From an uncultured Rhodospirillales bacterium (GTDB lineage Bacteria; Pseudomonadota; Alphaproteobacteria; CACIAM-22H2): DNA of 64,000 nt. The notes under the pieces were generated by a model, which was not told where the DNA came from, ran no database searches, and saw only the letters and a list, made by a program, of their open reading frames with translations. Shown here in pieces: positions 18,056-25,703 of the stretch (position 1 is the first letter of the stretch; each line of letters opens with the position of its first letter). Both the position numbers and the translations under genes were made by a program. The stretch is from positions 62,001 to 126,000 of the forward strand of contig CALANV010000030.1 of NCBI GenBank assembly GCA_937926175.1. Reading direction: 5' to 3'.

Positions 18056-19426
18056 TCAGTAAGCGTATTCGCGGAAGATCGGATCGACGCTGCCCTGCCA
18101 CGGTCCATGGAACAGTTCCAGCTTTTCCTCGGCAGGCGTGCGTCCGGCCTCGACGATCTGTTGCAGGCGGTTCAGGAAATGCGTCTCGTCGGCATCGCCC
18201 ATGCGGTTCATGCGCCCGCGGCGACGCAGGCCTTCGCGCGCGATAGCGACCATTTCCCGCGCGACGACGTTGAGCGGCCGGTCGCGGAACATCGTCTTGA
18301 GCGCCGTGCGCGGCACGTCGCGACGAAGCTGCGCCATCTCTTCCGTCGTCCAGTCCTTGACCAGATCCCACGCAGCATCGAGCGCCGTCGTATCGTAAAG
18401 CAGGCCCACCCATAGGGCCGGCAGCCCGCACAGCGTCTGCCAACGGCCGCCATCCGCGCCGCGCATCTCGAGATAGCGCTTGAGACGTACTTCCGGAAAC
18501 GCGGTCGTCAGATGATCGGCGAAGTCGCCGATCGTCGGCAACTCGCCCGGAAGGCCCGGCAGGCGGCCGGCAAGAAAATCGCGGAACGACTGTCCGCTCA
18601 CGTCGATGTACCGCCCGTCGCGGTGGACGAAATACATCGGGACATCGAGGATGTAGTCGACATAACGTTCGAAGCCGAAGCCCGGCTCGAACACGAACGG
18701 CAGCATGCCGCAGCGGTCGGGATCGGTGTCGGTCCAGACATAGCTGCGGAAACTGAGGAGGCCATTCGGCCGGCCGCCGCTGAACGGCGAGTTCGCGAAC
18801 AGCGCCGTCGCGACGGGCTGCAGCGCAAGGCTGACCCGGAATTTCCGGACCATGTCGGCCTCGGACTCGAAGTCGAGGTTCACCTGCACGGTACAGGTGT
18901 TGAGCATCATGTCGAGCCCGTGCCGCCCCTTCTTCGGCATGTACTCGCGCATGATCTTGTAACGGCCCTTCGGCATCCACGGGACTTCGTCGCGCGTCCA
19001 TTTGGGATTGGATCCCATGCCGAGCAGGCCAATGCCGAGCTCCTCGGCAACCGTCTTGCACTCGACGAGATGCCTGTCGACCTCGTCGCACGTCTGGTGA
19101 ATGGTCTCGAGCGGCGCGCCCGACAACTCGACCTGCCCGCCCGGTTCGAGCGTGATGCTGGTCTCGCCGCGCGTCAGCGCGATGACGTTTCCGTTCTCCG
19201 TAACCGGCGTCCAGCCGAAGCGCGTCAGCCCGGTCAGCAGGTTGCGGATGCTCGCCGTTCCGTCGTCATACGGCACCGGTCGCAGGTCATCGAGCCGGAA
19301 CGCGAATTTCTCGTGCTCCGTGCCGATCCGCCACTGATCCTTCGGCTTGCAGCCGGCGGCGAGATATTCGATGAGCTGGCGACGGTCGGTGACCGGCGCG
19401 CCGCGCGATGTGGGGACACCCGACAT
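18056..19426 (-). CDS. gshA: glutamate--cysteine ligase
   Basis: 456 residues of the proteobacterial/plant-type glutamate-cysteine ligase family, the first step of glutathione synthesis. Recognisable features are the N-terminal IGTEHEKF motif, the EPGGQVELSG segment and the internal GMGSNPKW and KGRYKIMREY blocks. The length is normal. It is 18 nt downstream of rsmE in the same direction, a gene order common in Alphaproteobacteria. No gshB is in the window. Confidence 0.95.
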   Translation of the reverse strand: MSGVPTSRGAPVTDRRQLIEYLAAGCKPKDQWRIGTEHEKFAFRLDDLRPVPYDDGTASIRNLLTGLTRFGWTPVTENGNVIALTRGETSITLEPGGQVELSGAPLETIHQTCDEVDRHLVECKTVAEELGIGLLGMGSNPKWTRDEVPWMPKGRYKIMREYMPKKGRHGLDMMLNTCTVQVNLDFESEADMVRKFRVSLALQPVATALFANSPFSGGRPNGLLSFRSYVWTDTDPDRCGMLPFVFEPGFGFERYVDYILDVPMYFVHRDGRYIDVSGQSFRDFLAGRLPGLPGELPTIGDFADHLTTAFPEVRLKRYLEMRGADGGRWQTLCGLPALWVGLLYDTTALDAAWDLVKDWTTEEMAQLRRDVPRTALKTMFRDRPLNVVAREMVAIAREGLRRRGRMNRMGDADETHFLNRLQQIVEAGRTPAEEKLELFHGPWQGSVDPIFREYAY

Positions 19427-19444
19427 GAGATATTCCAGATGTTA

Positions 19445-20215
19445 TCAGAGAGGCTTCGACCGCGGCGGCGGGGATTTGGCCCCATCATTCGATACCGCTT
19501 GGTATATCGCCAGCGCTGCGATCGCCGCCGTGTCGGCACGTAGCACGCGAGGCCCCAGGCCGACCGGCGTAACAAACGGGAGTTTATAAAGCGCGTCAAG
19601 CTCGACTCGCGCGAAGCCCCCCTCGGGTCCCGTCAGGATGGCGGCCGGCCCGTCGGTGCCGATCCGGCCGAGCACTTCCACGATGGGTCTGCCGGCCCCG
19701 GTCTCGTCGCACAGCACGAGGCGCCGATCAGGCGGCCATTCGGCAAGAACGGCATCGAGTCGCGCAGCCGGCATCACCTTCGGAACCGTCATTCTCTCGC
19801 ACTGCTCGGCCGCCTCGATGCACGTCGCGTGGAGCCGGTCGTCGTTCACGCGCGTGACGATGGTATGACGCGTGAAGACCGGCCATATCGCCGATACGCC
19901 AAGTTCCGTCGCCTTCTCCGCCATGAAGTCGAGCCGGGCCCGCTTGATCGGCGCGAACACCAGCCATATGTCCGGCTCGACCCGCTGTGGCCGCAACTGC
20001 TCCTCGAGCGTGAGGGTGCACCAGCCCTTGCCGTATCCCGCGATACGCGCCGCGTACTCGCCGTCACGACCGTTGAAGATCGCAATGCGGCTGCCGACCT
20101 CGAGCCGGAGCACGTGGCGAAGATAGTGCGTGCGCGCGGCGTCGAGCCCGATCGACGGCACGTCGAGCGGGGAATCGACAAAAAGACGCGCAACGGTCCG
20201 CCCGTCCTCGGCCAT
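19445..20215 (-). CDS. rsmE: 16S rRNA (uracil-1498-N3)-methyltransferase
   Basis: 256 residues of the RsmE SPOUT family: an N-terminal PUA-like domain (LRHVLRLEVG) and a C-terminal knotted methyltransferase with the SAM-binding motifs GPEGGF and LGPRVLRADTA. It methylates U1498 of 16S rRNA in assembled 30S subunits. It forms an operon with gshA and is divergent from ubiA across a 47-nt gap that must contain both promoters. Confidence 0.94.
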   Translation of the reverse strand: MAEDGRTVARLFVDSPLDVPSIGLDAARTHYLRHVLRLEVGSRIAIFNGRDGEYAARIAGYGKGWCTLTLEEQLRPQRVEPDIWLVFAPIKRARLDFMAEKATELGVSAIWPVFTRHTIVTRVNDDRLHATCIEAAEQCERMTVPKVMPAARLDAVLAEWPPDRRLVLCDETGAGRPIVEVLGRIGTDGPAAILTGPEGGFARVELDALYKLPFVTPVGLGPRVLRADTAAIAALAIYQAVSNDGAKSPPPRSKPL

Positions 20216-20262
20216 ACTCCCAATCCACCACGCGAATCGCTAGGATGCGGCGGGATTAGGCC

Positions 20263-21189
20263 ATGCCTCAGGTAACCAGCACAAGCGCAAGCGACATCCC
20301 GAAAAACGGCTGGGTCGAGCGCTTCCTGCCCCCGGCCGTGCAACCCTATGCGCGTCTGGCGCGGCTCGACCGCCCGATCGGAACGTGGCTCCTGCTGTTC
20401 CCGTGCTGGTGGGGCGTCGCGCTGGCGGCAAACGGCCTGCCGGATGCCTTCCTGATCGTCGTGTTCGCCGCCGGCGCGATCGTCATGCGCGGCGCCGGCT
20501 GCACCTACAACGACATCGTCGACCGGGACTTCGACGGACGCGTGGCGCGGACGGCCGATCGTCCGATCCCGTCCGGCGCGGTCACGGTCCGTCAGGCGAT
20601 CGCGTTCCTGCTCGTGCAGCTGGTCCTCGGGTTGATCATCCTTCTGATGCTCAACCCTGCGGCGATCGGACTCGGCGTGCTGTCGCTGGTGCTCGTGTTC
20701 ACGTACCCGCTGATGAAGCGCGTCACGTGGTGGCCGCAGTTCTTTCTCGGCCTTGCCTTCAACTGGGGCGCGCTCATGGGCTATGCGGCGGTCACAGGCG
20801 GTCTCGCCTTACCCGCCGTCATCCTGTACGCGGCCGGGATTCTCTGGACGCTCGGCTACGACACCATCTACGCGCATCAGGACAAGGAGGATGACGCGCT
20901 GATCGGCGTCAAATCCTCGGCGCTGCGGCTCGGCCACCGCACGCGCCCGGCGCTGTTCGGCTTCTATGCCGGCACCGTTCTGCTGATCGCCGCGGCAGGG
21001 ATGGCCGCCGGACTGGCCTGGCCGTTCTATGTGTTCGTCACCGCCGGCGCCGTCCAGCTCGCGTGGCAGGCCGCCGACGTCGATCTCGACCGTCCAGCCG
21101 ATTGTCTCGCCAAGTTCAAGTCGAACCGGATCTTCGGCTGGCTCATCCTCGTCGGAATCGTCGCCGGCCATCTTGCGGGCACCGCGTGA
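20263..21189 (+). CDS. ubiA: 4-hydroxybenzoate polyprenyltransferase
   Basis: 308 residues, about eight to nine membrane helices. The two Asp-rich motifs are NDIVDRDFD and the later DTIYAHQDKEDD, which bind the Mg-polyprenyl diphosphate. It attaches the isoprenoid tail to 4-hydroxybenzoate in ubiquinone synthesis. The stop overlaps the GTG start of the methyltransferase by 4 nt. A ubiD-family decarboxylase, possibly a later step of the same pathway, lies 4.5 kb downstream. Confidence 0.95.
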   Translation: MPQVTSTSASDIPKNGWVERFLPPAVQPYARLARLDRPIGTWLLLFPCWWGVALAANGLPDAFLIVVFAAGAIVMRGAGCTYNDIVDRDFDGRVARTADRPIPSGAVTVRQAIAFLLVQLVLGLIILLMLNPAAIGLGVLSLVLVFTYPLMKRVTWWPQFFLGLAFNWGALMGYAAVTGGLALPAVILYAAGILWTLGYDTIYAHQDKEDDALIGVKSSALRLGHRTRPALFGFYAGTVLLIAAAGMAAGLAWPFYVFVTAGAVQLAWQAADVDLDRPADCLAKFKSNRIFGWLILVGIVAGHLAGTA

Positions 21190-21851
21190 TCACCCTGCGG
21201 GACGCCGAGGCATTCGTGCGGGCGCAAACCACGCTCGCCGCGGCGCCGCTCGTGCCCGAGATTCGTCTTCATCTCGCGACCGAGATCACGCCGCTGTGGC
21301 AGGCGACCGAAGCCGTACTCGCCCGGACCAACTTGCCCCCGCCCTACTGGGCGTTCGCCTGGCCCGGCGGCCAAGCGCTTGCCCGCTATGTGCTCGATCA
21401 TCCCGACGCGGTTCGGGGGCGCATCGTGCTCGATTTCGCAGCCGGTTCGGGCATCGGCGCCATTGCGGCCGCGAAAGCCGGTGCCGCCCGGGTGACGGCG
21501 ACGGATATCGATCCGTATGCGGCGGCGGCGATGCGCCTCAACGCCGCGGCCAACGACGTGACGTTTGCGGTCAGCACCGATGATCTCACGCGCACGGACG
21601 AGGGTGGCTGGGACGTCATTCTCGCCGGCGACGTCTGCTACGAACGGCCGATGGCCGAGGCGGTGCTCGCCTGGCTGCGCCGGCAGGTGAACCAAGGTGC
21701 CGTCGTGCTGATGGCCGACCCGGGCCGCGCCTATCTGCCGTCGGACGGGCTGATCGAAGTCGCCTGCTATGACGTGCCGACCTCGCCCGACCTCGAGGAC
21801 AAGCCGATGCGCACGACGCGGGTTCTGCGTTTCCTCGCCCGGGATGTCTGA
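21186..21851 (+). CDS. class I SAM methyltransferase, METTL20/ETFB lysine methyltransferase-like
   Basis: About 221 residues. SAM-binding motif I is LDFAAGSGIGAIAAAKAGA, followed by the acidic TDIDPYA; the later AGDVCYERP matches the family motif of ETFB lysine methyltransferases (METTL20). Alphaproteobacterial homologues methylate the electron-transfer flavoprotein beta subunit. No etf genes are in view, so the target is inferred. The start is a GTG overlapping the ubiA stop; the upstream open frame inside ubiA is not used. Confidence 0.82.
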   Translation: MITLRDAEAFVRAQTTLAAAPLVPEIRLHLATEITPLWQATEAVLARTNLPPPYWAFAWPGGQALARYVLDHPDAVRGRIVLDFAAGSGIGAIAAAKAGAARVTATDIDPYAAAAMRLNAAANDVTFAVSTDDLTRTDEGGWDVILAGDVCYERPMAEAVLAWLRRQVNQGAVVLMADPGRAYLPSDGLIEVACYDVPTSPDLEDKPMRTTRVLRFLARDV

Positions 21852-21861
21852 CGAAAAGTCG

Positions 21862-22092
21862 TCAGGACGAGCGCGCCAACTGCCCATCGCAGTCGAACGA
21901 TGACGGCCGTTCCGACACGATCCGGTAGCGGATGAGCGCATTGTCGATCGTCTGCATGGTCCGCGCCAGCCACTCCTTGCGCGCGGCCTCGTAGGACATG
22001 AACGGTCCGTAGCATTCGAGCTTCGCGCCCGATCGCAGTGTCGTAAAACTGGTATCCGTATACTCGCCGCCGACGACCCAGTATTCCGTCAT
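21862..22092 (-). CDS. DUF4170 family protein
   Basis: A 76-residue protein beginning TEYWVVGGEYTDTSF, the signature of DUF4170, a short family found almost only in Alphaproteobacteria and of unknown function. No catalytic motif is apparent. An ATG three codons upstream (22101) is also possible. It converges on the methyltransferase gene with a 10-nt gap. Confidence 0.75.
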   Translation of the reverse strand: MTEYWVVGGEYTDTSFTTLRSGAKLECYGPFMSYEAARKEWLARTMQTIDNALIRYRIVSERPSSFDCDGQLARSS

Positions 22093-22149
22093 GACCTCCA
22101 TCCAGCCGCTGTCCCAACGGGCCGTTGAACGGCCCCGGCGATGAATCGA

Positions 22150-22520
22150 TCAACTGATTCGAATCGTTCCCATCATACCGACTGCCTGATGCTCCGGGAT
22201 GTGGCAAGGGAACATACAGCCGCCCGGAGAATTGGGGACAAACGCAATCTCCGCCGTCTCTCACGGCAATCGGTTATCGACGACGATACGGGCGCGCTCG
22301 CCCTGCCGGAAGCGCAGCACGGACCCCGGGACCCGGGACCTCGCCGTCATAAGCCCGGATGGCGGCCTCGGGATGACCGCCGCCGACGAGCGCGATTCGG
22401 GTCGGTGCCGCAGTCAACCGCGGTTTCGACACGGCCCTGCCCGGCGAGCGCACGCCCGATCATTCCCGATGCCGCGGCGGCGAATGCTCCCGTCAGCACG
22501 TCTCTGAGCGTCACTGCCAT
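22150..22520 (-). pseudogene. multicopper oxidase remnant (large internal deletion plus frameshifts)
   Basis: Only the two ends of a multicopper oxidase remain. The 5' end encodes a decayed Tat-type leader (LRDVLTGAFAAAASGMIG), then in a second frame GHPEAAIRAYDGEVPGP, then in a third VLRFRQGERARIVVDNRLP, the start of cupredoxin domain 1. Directly after a TGA at 22261-22263 the sequence jumps to the C-terminal copper site PCHIPEHQAVGMMGTIRIS (type 1/type 3 motif CHxxxHxxxxxM). A normal gene of this family is 1.3 kb or more, so over 70% is gone. It has at least two frameshifts and one deletion. Confidence 0.85.
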
Positions 22521-22682
22521 CCAAGGCCATTCACACCCCTGCGTTCGAGGCAAGTCAAGTCGATAGGGCCGGCCCCATGGCCGCGCATGATCGACCATCG
22601 GGTCCTGCGGCCGCGCTTGCGGTGCACCGACGTCACGCAATCGTCGTTGCCGAACCAACCGGGCCTCGTATACTGCGCGCCC

Positions 22683-23390
22683 ATGGCAGCAGGTCCCGAA
22701 ATCTACCGTCGTATCTACGACAACTTCCGCGCGGCGATCTCGCGCTACGACTGCGGACAGAAATGCGCGCCCCACAACAACGGCGAGCCCGTGTGCTGCA
22801 CGACCAAGCACGCGGTGCCGATCGTCGACAAGGGCGAATGGAAGCTGTTGCGGTCACGCACCAAGCTGTGGCGGCCGTACAAGCCGCAGGATGCCGCGGG
22901 TCGCGAGATCGTTTCGACACTGCACAAGGACTGCAAGGCCGTCGAATGCAAGGGCGCCCGCTTCTGCGAGCGCGACAATCGTTCGATGTCGTGCCGTACC
23001 TTCCCCTTCTTCCCGTACTTCACCCGCGCGCGGGAGTTCGTCGGACTCGCCTATTACTGGACCTTCGAGGACCGCTGCTGGATCATGAGCAACCTGCAGG
23101 TCGTCGATCGCGAATTCATCCGCGAATTCATTGATGCCTATGAACTGCTGTTCCAGTACGACGAGGACGAGAAGGAAGGTTTGATCGAACACTCCGCCTA
23201 TATGCGACGGGTGTTCACGCGCTGGAACCGCATCATTCCGCTCATCGGGCGCGACGGCGGCTATCTGGCGGTCGAGCCGCGCACCCATGTCATCCGGCCC
23301 GCGCGCCTCGAGGAGTTCGAACGCCACGGACCGTACAAGGACGAGCCGCCCGTTCCCGCCACGCCGCCCATATCAGCGGCTGCCGAATAG
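22683..23390 (+). CDS. Cys-rich conserved protein, YkgJ-like metal-cluster candidate
   Basis: 235 residues, no signal peptide. Cysteines are grouped as CGQKC with a later VCC pair, then CKAVECKGARFC, SMSCRTFPFFPY and one more near DRCW. The C-R-x-x-P-F ending is reminiscent of the YkgJ/Fe-S or zinc-chelating family, but the spacing differs, so assignment is tentative. The C-terminal third is charged and mostly helical. The ATG at 22683 is chosen because upstream codons in the same frame run into the multicopper oxidase remnant. Function unknown. Confidence 0.7.
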   Translation: MAAGPEIYRRIYDNFRAAISRYDCGQKCAPHNNGEPVCCTTKHAVPIVDKGEWKLLRSRTKLWRPYKPQDAAGREIVSTLHKDCKAVECKGARFCERDNRSMSCRTFPFFPYFTRAREFVGLAYYWTFEDRCWIMSNLQVVDREFIREFIDAYELLFQYDEDEKEGLIEHSAYMRRVFTRWNRIIPLIGRDGGYLAVEPRTHVIRPARLEEFERHGPYKDEPPVPATPPISAAAE

Positions 23391-23454
23391 GCCGCTGCCA
23401 AAAGGAAGTTAAGCGCCTGCCGGCGCCCTGTCCCGTGTCGCCCGATTGCCGAAT

Positions 23455-23472
23455 TCCGACGGTAGCGTCGGA
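23455..23472. terminator. hairpin downstream of the Cys-rich gene
   Basis: A perfect 7-bp stem TCCGACG/CGTCGGA with loop GTAG, 65 nt after the stop. It has no T-run; a Rho-dependent end or mRNA stabiliser are equally possible. The rest of the 23391-23663 gap shows nothing else recognisable. Confidence 0.3.
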
Positions 23473-23663
23473 CGGGCACATGACGGCGTTTCTCATCATC
23501 GTGTCCAGTATCCAGGAACCGCCACGGCCCCGTTGACGCCCCGGCGGGCCAACGACCCGGTTCGCGCCGCCGTTCCGCATGCACGCGCCCCGATGCGGGC
23601 ACCGCAGCAGTCAGCGCGGAACCGTTCAGCTCGTTTCCCCGTTGTTCGGTCGAGGAGGGATTC

Positions 23664-23897
23664 ATGATTCGACTCGCATCTCTCGTCGGCCTTGCCGTGC
23701 TGTCAGCCTGCGCCGCCATCGGCACGCAGAAGGTCAGCGGCAACGAGGACCGGGTGACGTTGACGGCGGCCGATCAGGGTCTGGCCCAGCGCCATTGCGA
23801 AGCCTATGGCCGGGACGCGGTGAACATGGGCCAGACCGACGGCGGACGCGTCATCTATGCCTGCCGGCCGCGCGCACGGTCGGGTTCAGGTACGTAA
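23664..23897 (+). CDS. small predicted lipoprotein
   Basis: A 77-residue protein with a short hydrophobic signal and lipobox LSAC (Cys16), so it should be lipid-anchored in the envelope. The mature part is about 60 residues with two further cysteines. The start has a strong Shine-Dalgarno (GAGGAGG about 6 nt upstream). No family recognised. Its 3' end overlaps the converging dioxygenase-like gene by 12 nt. Confidence 0.65.
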   Translation: MIRLASLVGLAVLSACAAIGTQKVSGNEDRVTLTAADQGLAQRHCEAYGRDAVNMGQTDGGRVIYACRPRARSGSGT

Positions 23898-24638
23898 GGC
23901 GGATCCGCCCGCGAACAGGAAGGTTCCGAGCAGCAGCCAGCGCCGTGCCGTCCGCGCACGTCCGCGCTTTGCGACGAGCGGCGTTGTGTAGTGCCAGAAC
24001 GGCAGCCGGTAGACGTTGATCGTGCCGGGCCCGCCGACATTCACCATTTCGGTGAAATGGCCGTCGCGCGCATAGACGAGATACTGGTGCGCGACGTCAG
24101 CGTTGCTCAGGCTCACATGAAGATCGATATACCCGGCCGCAGCGCGCGGATCTTCCGGGTGATGGTCGGTATGCGGTCCGGCATAATCGCCAGGACCGTA
24201 ACAGAGAACCTGCTGCCCGAAAGCGCGGTCGAGCGCGCGGCCGGCAAGCATCTCGGCAAAGGCGCGGAAGGTACCCGACCGCATCATCGCGATGAGGCCG
24301 ACCGCCTCGGCGGCGCGCCAAGCGCGGGAGCCGCGGCGCTCAAGATAGGCGGTCCGCGCGCGGAACGTCTTCGGCAGGCGTTCCTGGTAATTGCGCGTCT
24401 GGTTCCAGATCGAGCCCGGCGGGATCTCCGCGGCTAGCGGCGAAAGGTGCGGATAGAGATGCCGGTCCAGCAGGCGGAGCACGGCGCGCGCCTTGTCGGG
24501 ATCGATCGCACCGGTGATCGAAACGAAGTACCGGGCCGGATCGGCTAGCGCCCCTTTGAGGACCGGATCGCGCCCGTCGAGAATGCGCCGCCCCTTGCGC
24601 GTCAACAGATCCGCGAATTCGCGTGGGAGTTTGTCCAT
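23886..24638 (-). CDS. possible 2OG-Fe(II) oxygenase-fold protein
   Basis: 250 residues, not recognised as a named family. The C-terminal half has the order expected of a 2-oxoglutarate/Fe(II) oxygenase: HTD (His156, Asp158) within CYGPGDYAGPHTDHH, a distal His216 in FWHYTTP, and an Arg cluster at 226-233 before a final beta strand. In this superfamily HxD...H bind iron and the downstream Arg binds 2-oxoglutarate. The N-terminal part is helical with no clear domain. Neighbours give no functional hint. Activity is inference from the motif geometry. Confidence 0.6.
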   Translation of the reverse strand: MDKLPREFADLLTRKGRRILDGRDPVLKGALADPARYFVSITGAIDPDKARAVLRLLDRHLYPHLSPLAAEIPPGSIWNQTRNYQERLPKTFRARTAYLERRGSRAWRAAEAVGLIAMMRSGTFRAFAEMLAGRALDRAFGQQVLCYGPGDYAGPHTDHHPEDPRAAAGYIDLHVSLSNADVAHQYLVYARDGHFTEMVNVGGPGTINVYRLPFWHYTTPLVAKRGRARTARRWLLLGTFLFAGGSALRT

Positions 24639-24690
24639 GCCGGGAACATAGCCGCATCGCCGGCGGGTGGATAGACGGCCGCGCCCGCTC

Positions 24691-24734
24691 TATAGTCCCG
24701 GCCCGCATCGGAGGAAACGAAGGAGCGTCACCTG
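24691..24734 (+). promoter_or_regulatory. -10 element and ribosome binding site pointing to a CTG start
   Basis: TATAGT at 24691-24696 could be a -10. A consensus AAGGAG lies at 24720-24725, 6 nt before a CTG at 24732 that is in frame with the EamA transporter. The ATG used by default (24795) has no such site. This decides between two starts for the next gene. Confidence 0.45.
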
Positions 24735-24794
24735 TCGACGATCGAGCAGCGCGCCGGGGCGCGGTCGGGCAGCGAGCACACGGCCTATGCGCTG

Positions 24795-25661
24795 ATGGCC
24801 GTCACGCCGGCCATGCTCTGCAGCAACATGCTGGCCGCGCGCAGCACCGCGGACACGATTCCACCCGTGGCGCTGGCATTCTGGCGCTGGACGCTCGTCG
24901 TGCTCATACTGCTGCCGGTCGTCGTCATGCCGCTGTGGCACGCGCGCAAGGCGTTGCGGCGCGAGTTGCCGGATCTGCTCCTGCTCGGGGCGCTCGGCAT
25001 GGGCGTGTGCGGCGCGGTCGTCTATCTCGGCGCCCAGACGACGACCGCCACCAATATCGGCCTGATCTACGCCGCCTCGCCGGTGCTGATCATTGTGCTC
25101 GCGCGCGCGCTCTACGGCGAGGCGATGTCGCGCCGCCAGGGTATCGGCGTCGCCCTGTCGCTCATCGGCGTGGTCACGATCGTCGCGCGCGGCGATCTCG
25201 GCGTGCTGCTCGATCTGCGCTTCACACCCGGCGACCTGTGCATCGTCGCGGCCGCGATCGCCTGGGCCGTCTACACGGTCCTGCTCCTGCACCGGCCGAC
25301 GGCGCTTGCCGCGACACCCCGGTTCGCCGCGATCGCGCTCGCCGGCGTCGTCGTGATGCTCCCCTTCCTCATTCTCGAAGCGGCGCTCGGTTACGTGCCG
25401 CGGCTGGACATGTACACGGCCGGCTGGGTTCTGTTCGTCGCCGTCGTGCCCGGAATTGGCGCGTACCAGACCTATGCGTATGTCCAGCGCCAGCTCGGCG
25501 CGAATCGGACATCGTTGATCATGTACCTGGTCCCGATCTACAACGCCGTGCTTGCCTGGCTTCTCTTGGGCGAGACGTTGCAGGTGTATCACTACGCCGG
25601 CGCCGCACTGGTCCTGCCCGGCATCTATCTCGCCACCCGCAGGCCGACCGCCACGTCATGA
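24795..25661 (+). CDS. EamA/DMT family transporter
   Basis: 288 residues from this ATG, about ten membrane helices arranged as two EamA repeats, typical of drug/metabolite transporters that export amino acids, nucleosides or other small molecules. With the ATG the first helix is clipped. An in-frame CTG at 24732 with a strong Shine-Dalgarno would add 21 residues (including SEHTAYALMAV) and complete it, so the true protein may be 309 residues. The substrate is not predictable. It is followed by ubiD after 42 nt. Confidence 0.88.
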   Translation: MAVTPAMLCSNMLAARSTADTIPPVALAFWRWTLVVLILLPVVVMPLWHARKALRRELPDLLLLGALGMGVCGAVVYLGAQTTTATNIGLIYAASPVLIIVLARALYGEAMSRRQGIGVALSLIGVVTIVARGDLGVLLDLRFTPGDLCIVAAAIAWAVYTVLLLHRPTALAATPRFAAIALAGVVVMLPFLILEAALGYVPRLDMYTAGWVLFVAVVPGIGAYQTYAYVQRQLGANRTSLIMYLVPIYNAVLAWLLLGETLQVYHYAGAALVLPGIYLATRRPTATS

Positions 25662-25703
25662 GCATGGTGGCCCAGGCCTCTTCCGCATAGGATCGCCGCC
25701 GCA

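Noticed and set aside
22347..22811. 154-codon minus-strand ORF over the multicopper oxidase remnant
   Set aside because: Only its last part has family-like sequence; the first half is antisense to the Cys-rich gene. Treated as part of the pseudogene.
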